Assembly: GCA_026388915.1 (NCBI GenBank)
Contig: JAPLIW010000673.1
Location: 1 to 6,931, forward strand
DNA length: 6,931 nucleotides
Source: Deltaproteobacteria bacterium
Lineage (GTDB): Bacteria; Desulfobacterota; SM23-61
Reading direction: 5' to 3'
Shown piece by piece: positions 6,838 through 6,931 of this stretch. Both the position numbers and the translations under genes were made by a program. The notes under the pieces are model-generated. The model was not told where the DNA came from. It made no database searches and was given only the letters and a program-made list of their open reading frames with translations. How positions within the stretch are numbered: the stretch's first letter is position 1; each line of letters starts with the position of its first letter.

Positions 6838-6931
6838 AAAAAACTTAACCGCAGAGGTCGCGGAGCACGCAGAGGTAGAAATGGCCAAAAGCTCAGGGCC
6901 GGGATGCAGGGGGAAAAACGGCGTTTTTTCT
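6838..6931. other. Tail after pdxA with no confident gene
   Basis: This stretch starts with an A-run, then three 9-base repeats (6850-6876), then GC-rich sequence to the window edge. An ATG at 6881 opens a frame of 17 codons to the edge (MAKSSGPGCRG...), with GAGG of the last repeat unit five bases before it. The peptide resembles nothing I recognise, so it is not called as a gene. Near the end, GCCG (6898-6901) could pair with CGGC (6919-6922) just ahead of GTTTTTT (6923-6929). That resembles a very weak intrinsic terminator for pdxA, but a four-base stem with a 17-base loop is poor support. Confidence 0.4.
6850..6876. repeat. Three 9-base tandem units (CGCRGAGSW)
   Basis: Units one and three are identical (CGCAGAGGT) and the middle unit is CGCGGAGCA, giving an exact 9-base period over 27 bases. 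It begins 13 bases after the pdxA stop. The pattern, led by TTAAC, resembles the CGCAGAG-type dispersed intergenic repeats known from many environmental bacterial genomes. That resemblance is from memory; genome-wide copies cannot be seen in one window. Confidence 0.7.

Noticed and set aside
6406..6888. Minus-strand frame of 160 codons over the end of pdxA.
   Set aside because: It overlaps conserved PdxA sequence and the nonamer repeat, and has no recognisable domain.
6914..6928. AAAAAC/GTTTTT inverted repeat at the window end as a terminator hairpin.
   Set aside because: The stem is nearly all A-T with a three-base loop, so it would be unstable; only a weak alternative with a GCCG/CGGC stem remains, noted in the tail entry.
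6881..6931. ATG at 6881 with a nearby GAGG as the start of a further gene.
   Set aside because: Only 17 codons are visible, the GAGG belongs to the nonamer repeat, and the peptide is unlike any family I recognise, so it cannot be supported.

Overview
The window looks like an ordinary chromosomal housekeeping segment from a moderately GC-rich, diderm (Gram-negative) bacterium. Two gene types imply an outer membrane: an MlaD/MCE-type lipid-transport subunit and a SurA-like periplasmic chaperone. The gene set and style suggest a deltaproteobacterial (Desulfobacterota-like) lineage, but this is inference from gene order and protein resemblance. No rRNA, tRNA, CRISPR array, transposase, phage gene or defence gene was seen.

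All genes read rightward. From left to right: the 3' end of an MCE/MlaD-family gene (1-436); ccdA, an inner-membrane thiol-disulfide electron carrier (436-1176), whose start overlaps the MCE stop by one base; mfd, the transcription-repair coupling factor (best start ATG 1234, to 4725); a surA-like peptidyl-prolyl isomerase/chaperone gene with a signal peptide and one parvulin domain (4760-5728); pdxA for pyridoxal-phosphate synthesis (GTG 5827 to 6837); and a 94-base tail without a recognisable gene. Gaps are short up to surA, so the first four genes could be co-transcribed. surA next to pdxA is also the order in the E. coli lptD-surA-pdxA-rsmA operon, which supports calling the last gene a true PdxA.

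The genes do not form one pathway. They cover outer-membrane lipid transport (MCE), redox supply to the periplasm and cytochrome c maturation (CcdA), repair of transcription-blocking DNA lesions (Mfd), outer-membrane protein folding (SurA) and cofactor synthesis (PdxA).

The only unexplained structure lies around pdxA. Its upstream gap is filled by an inverted array of 7-base units (TTAYTCG on the left, a diverged complement on the right). This array runs to within one base of the GTG start and leaves no good ribosome-binding site. The last six codons and stop of pdxA also show a 7-base period (CAARYRM), and just downstream there are three 9-base units (CGCAGAGGT type). These look like short-period dispersed intergenic repeats. 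I did not find a convincing undescribed biological system; the repeats are the part worth a second look.
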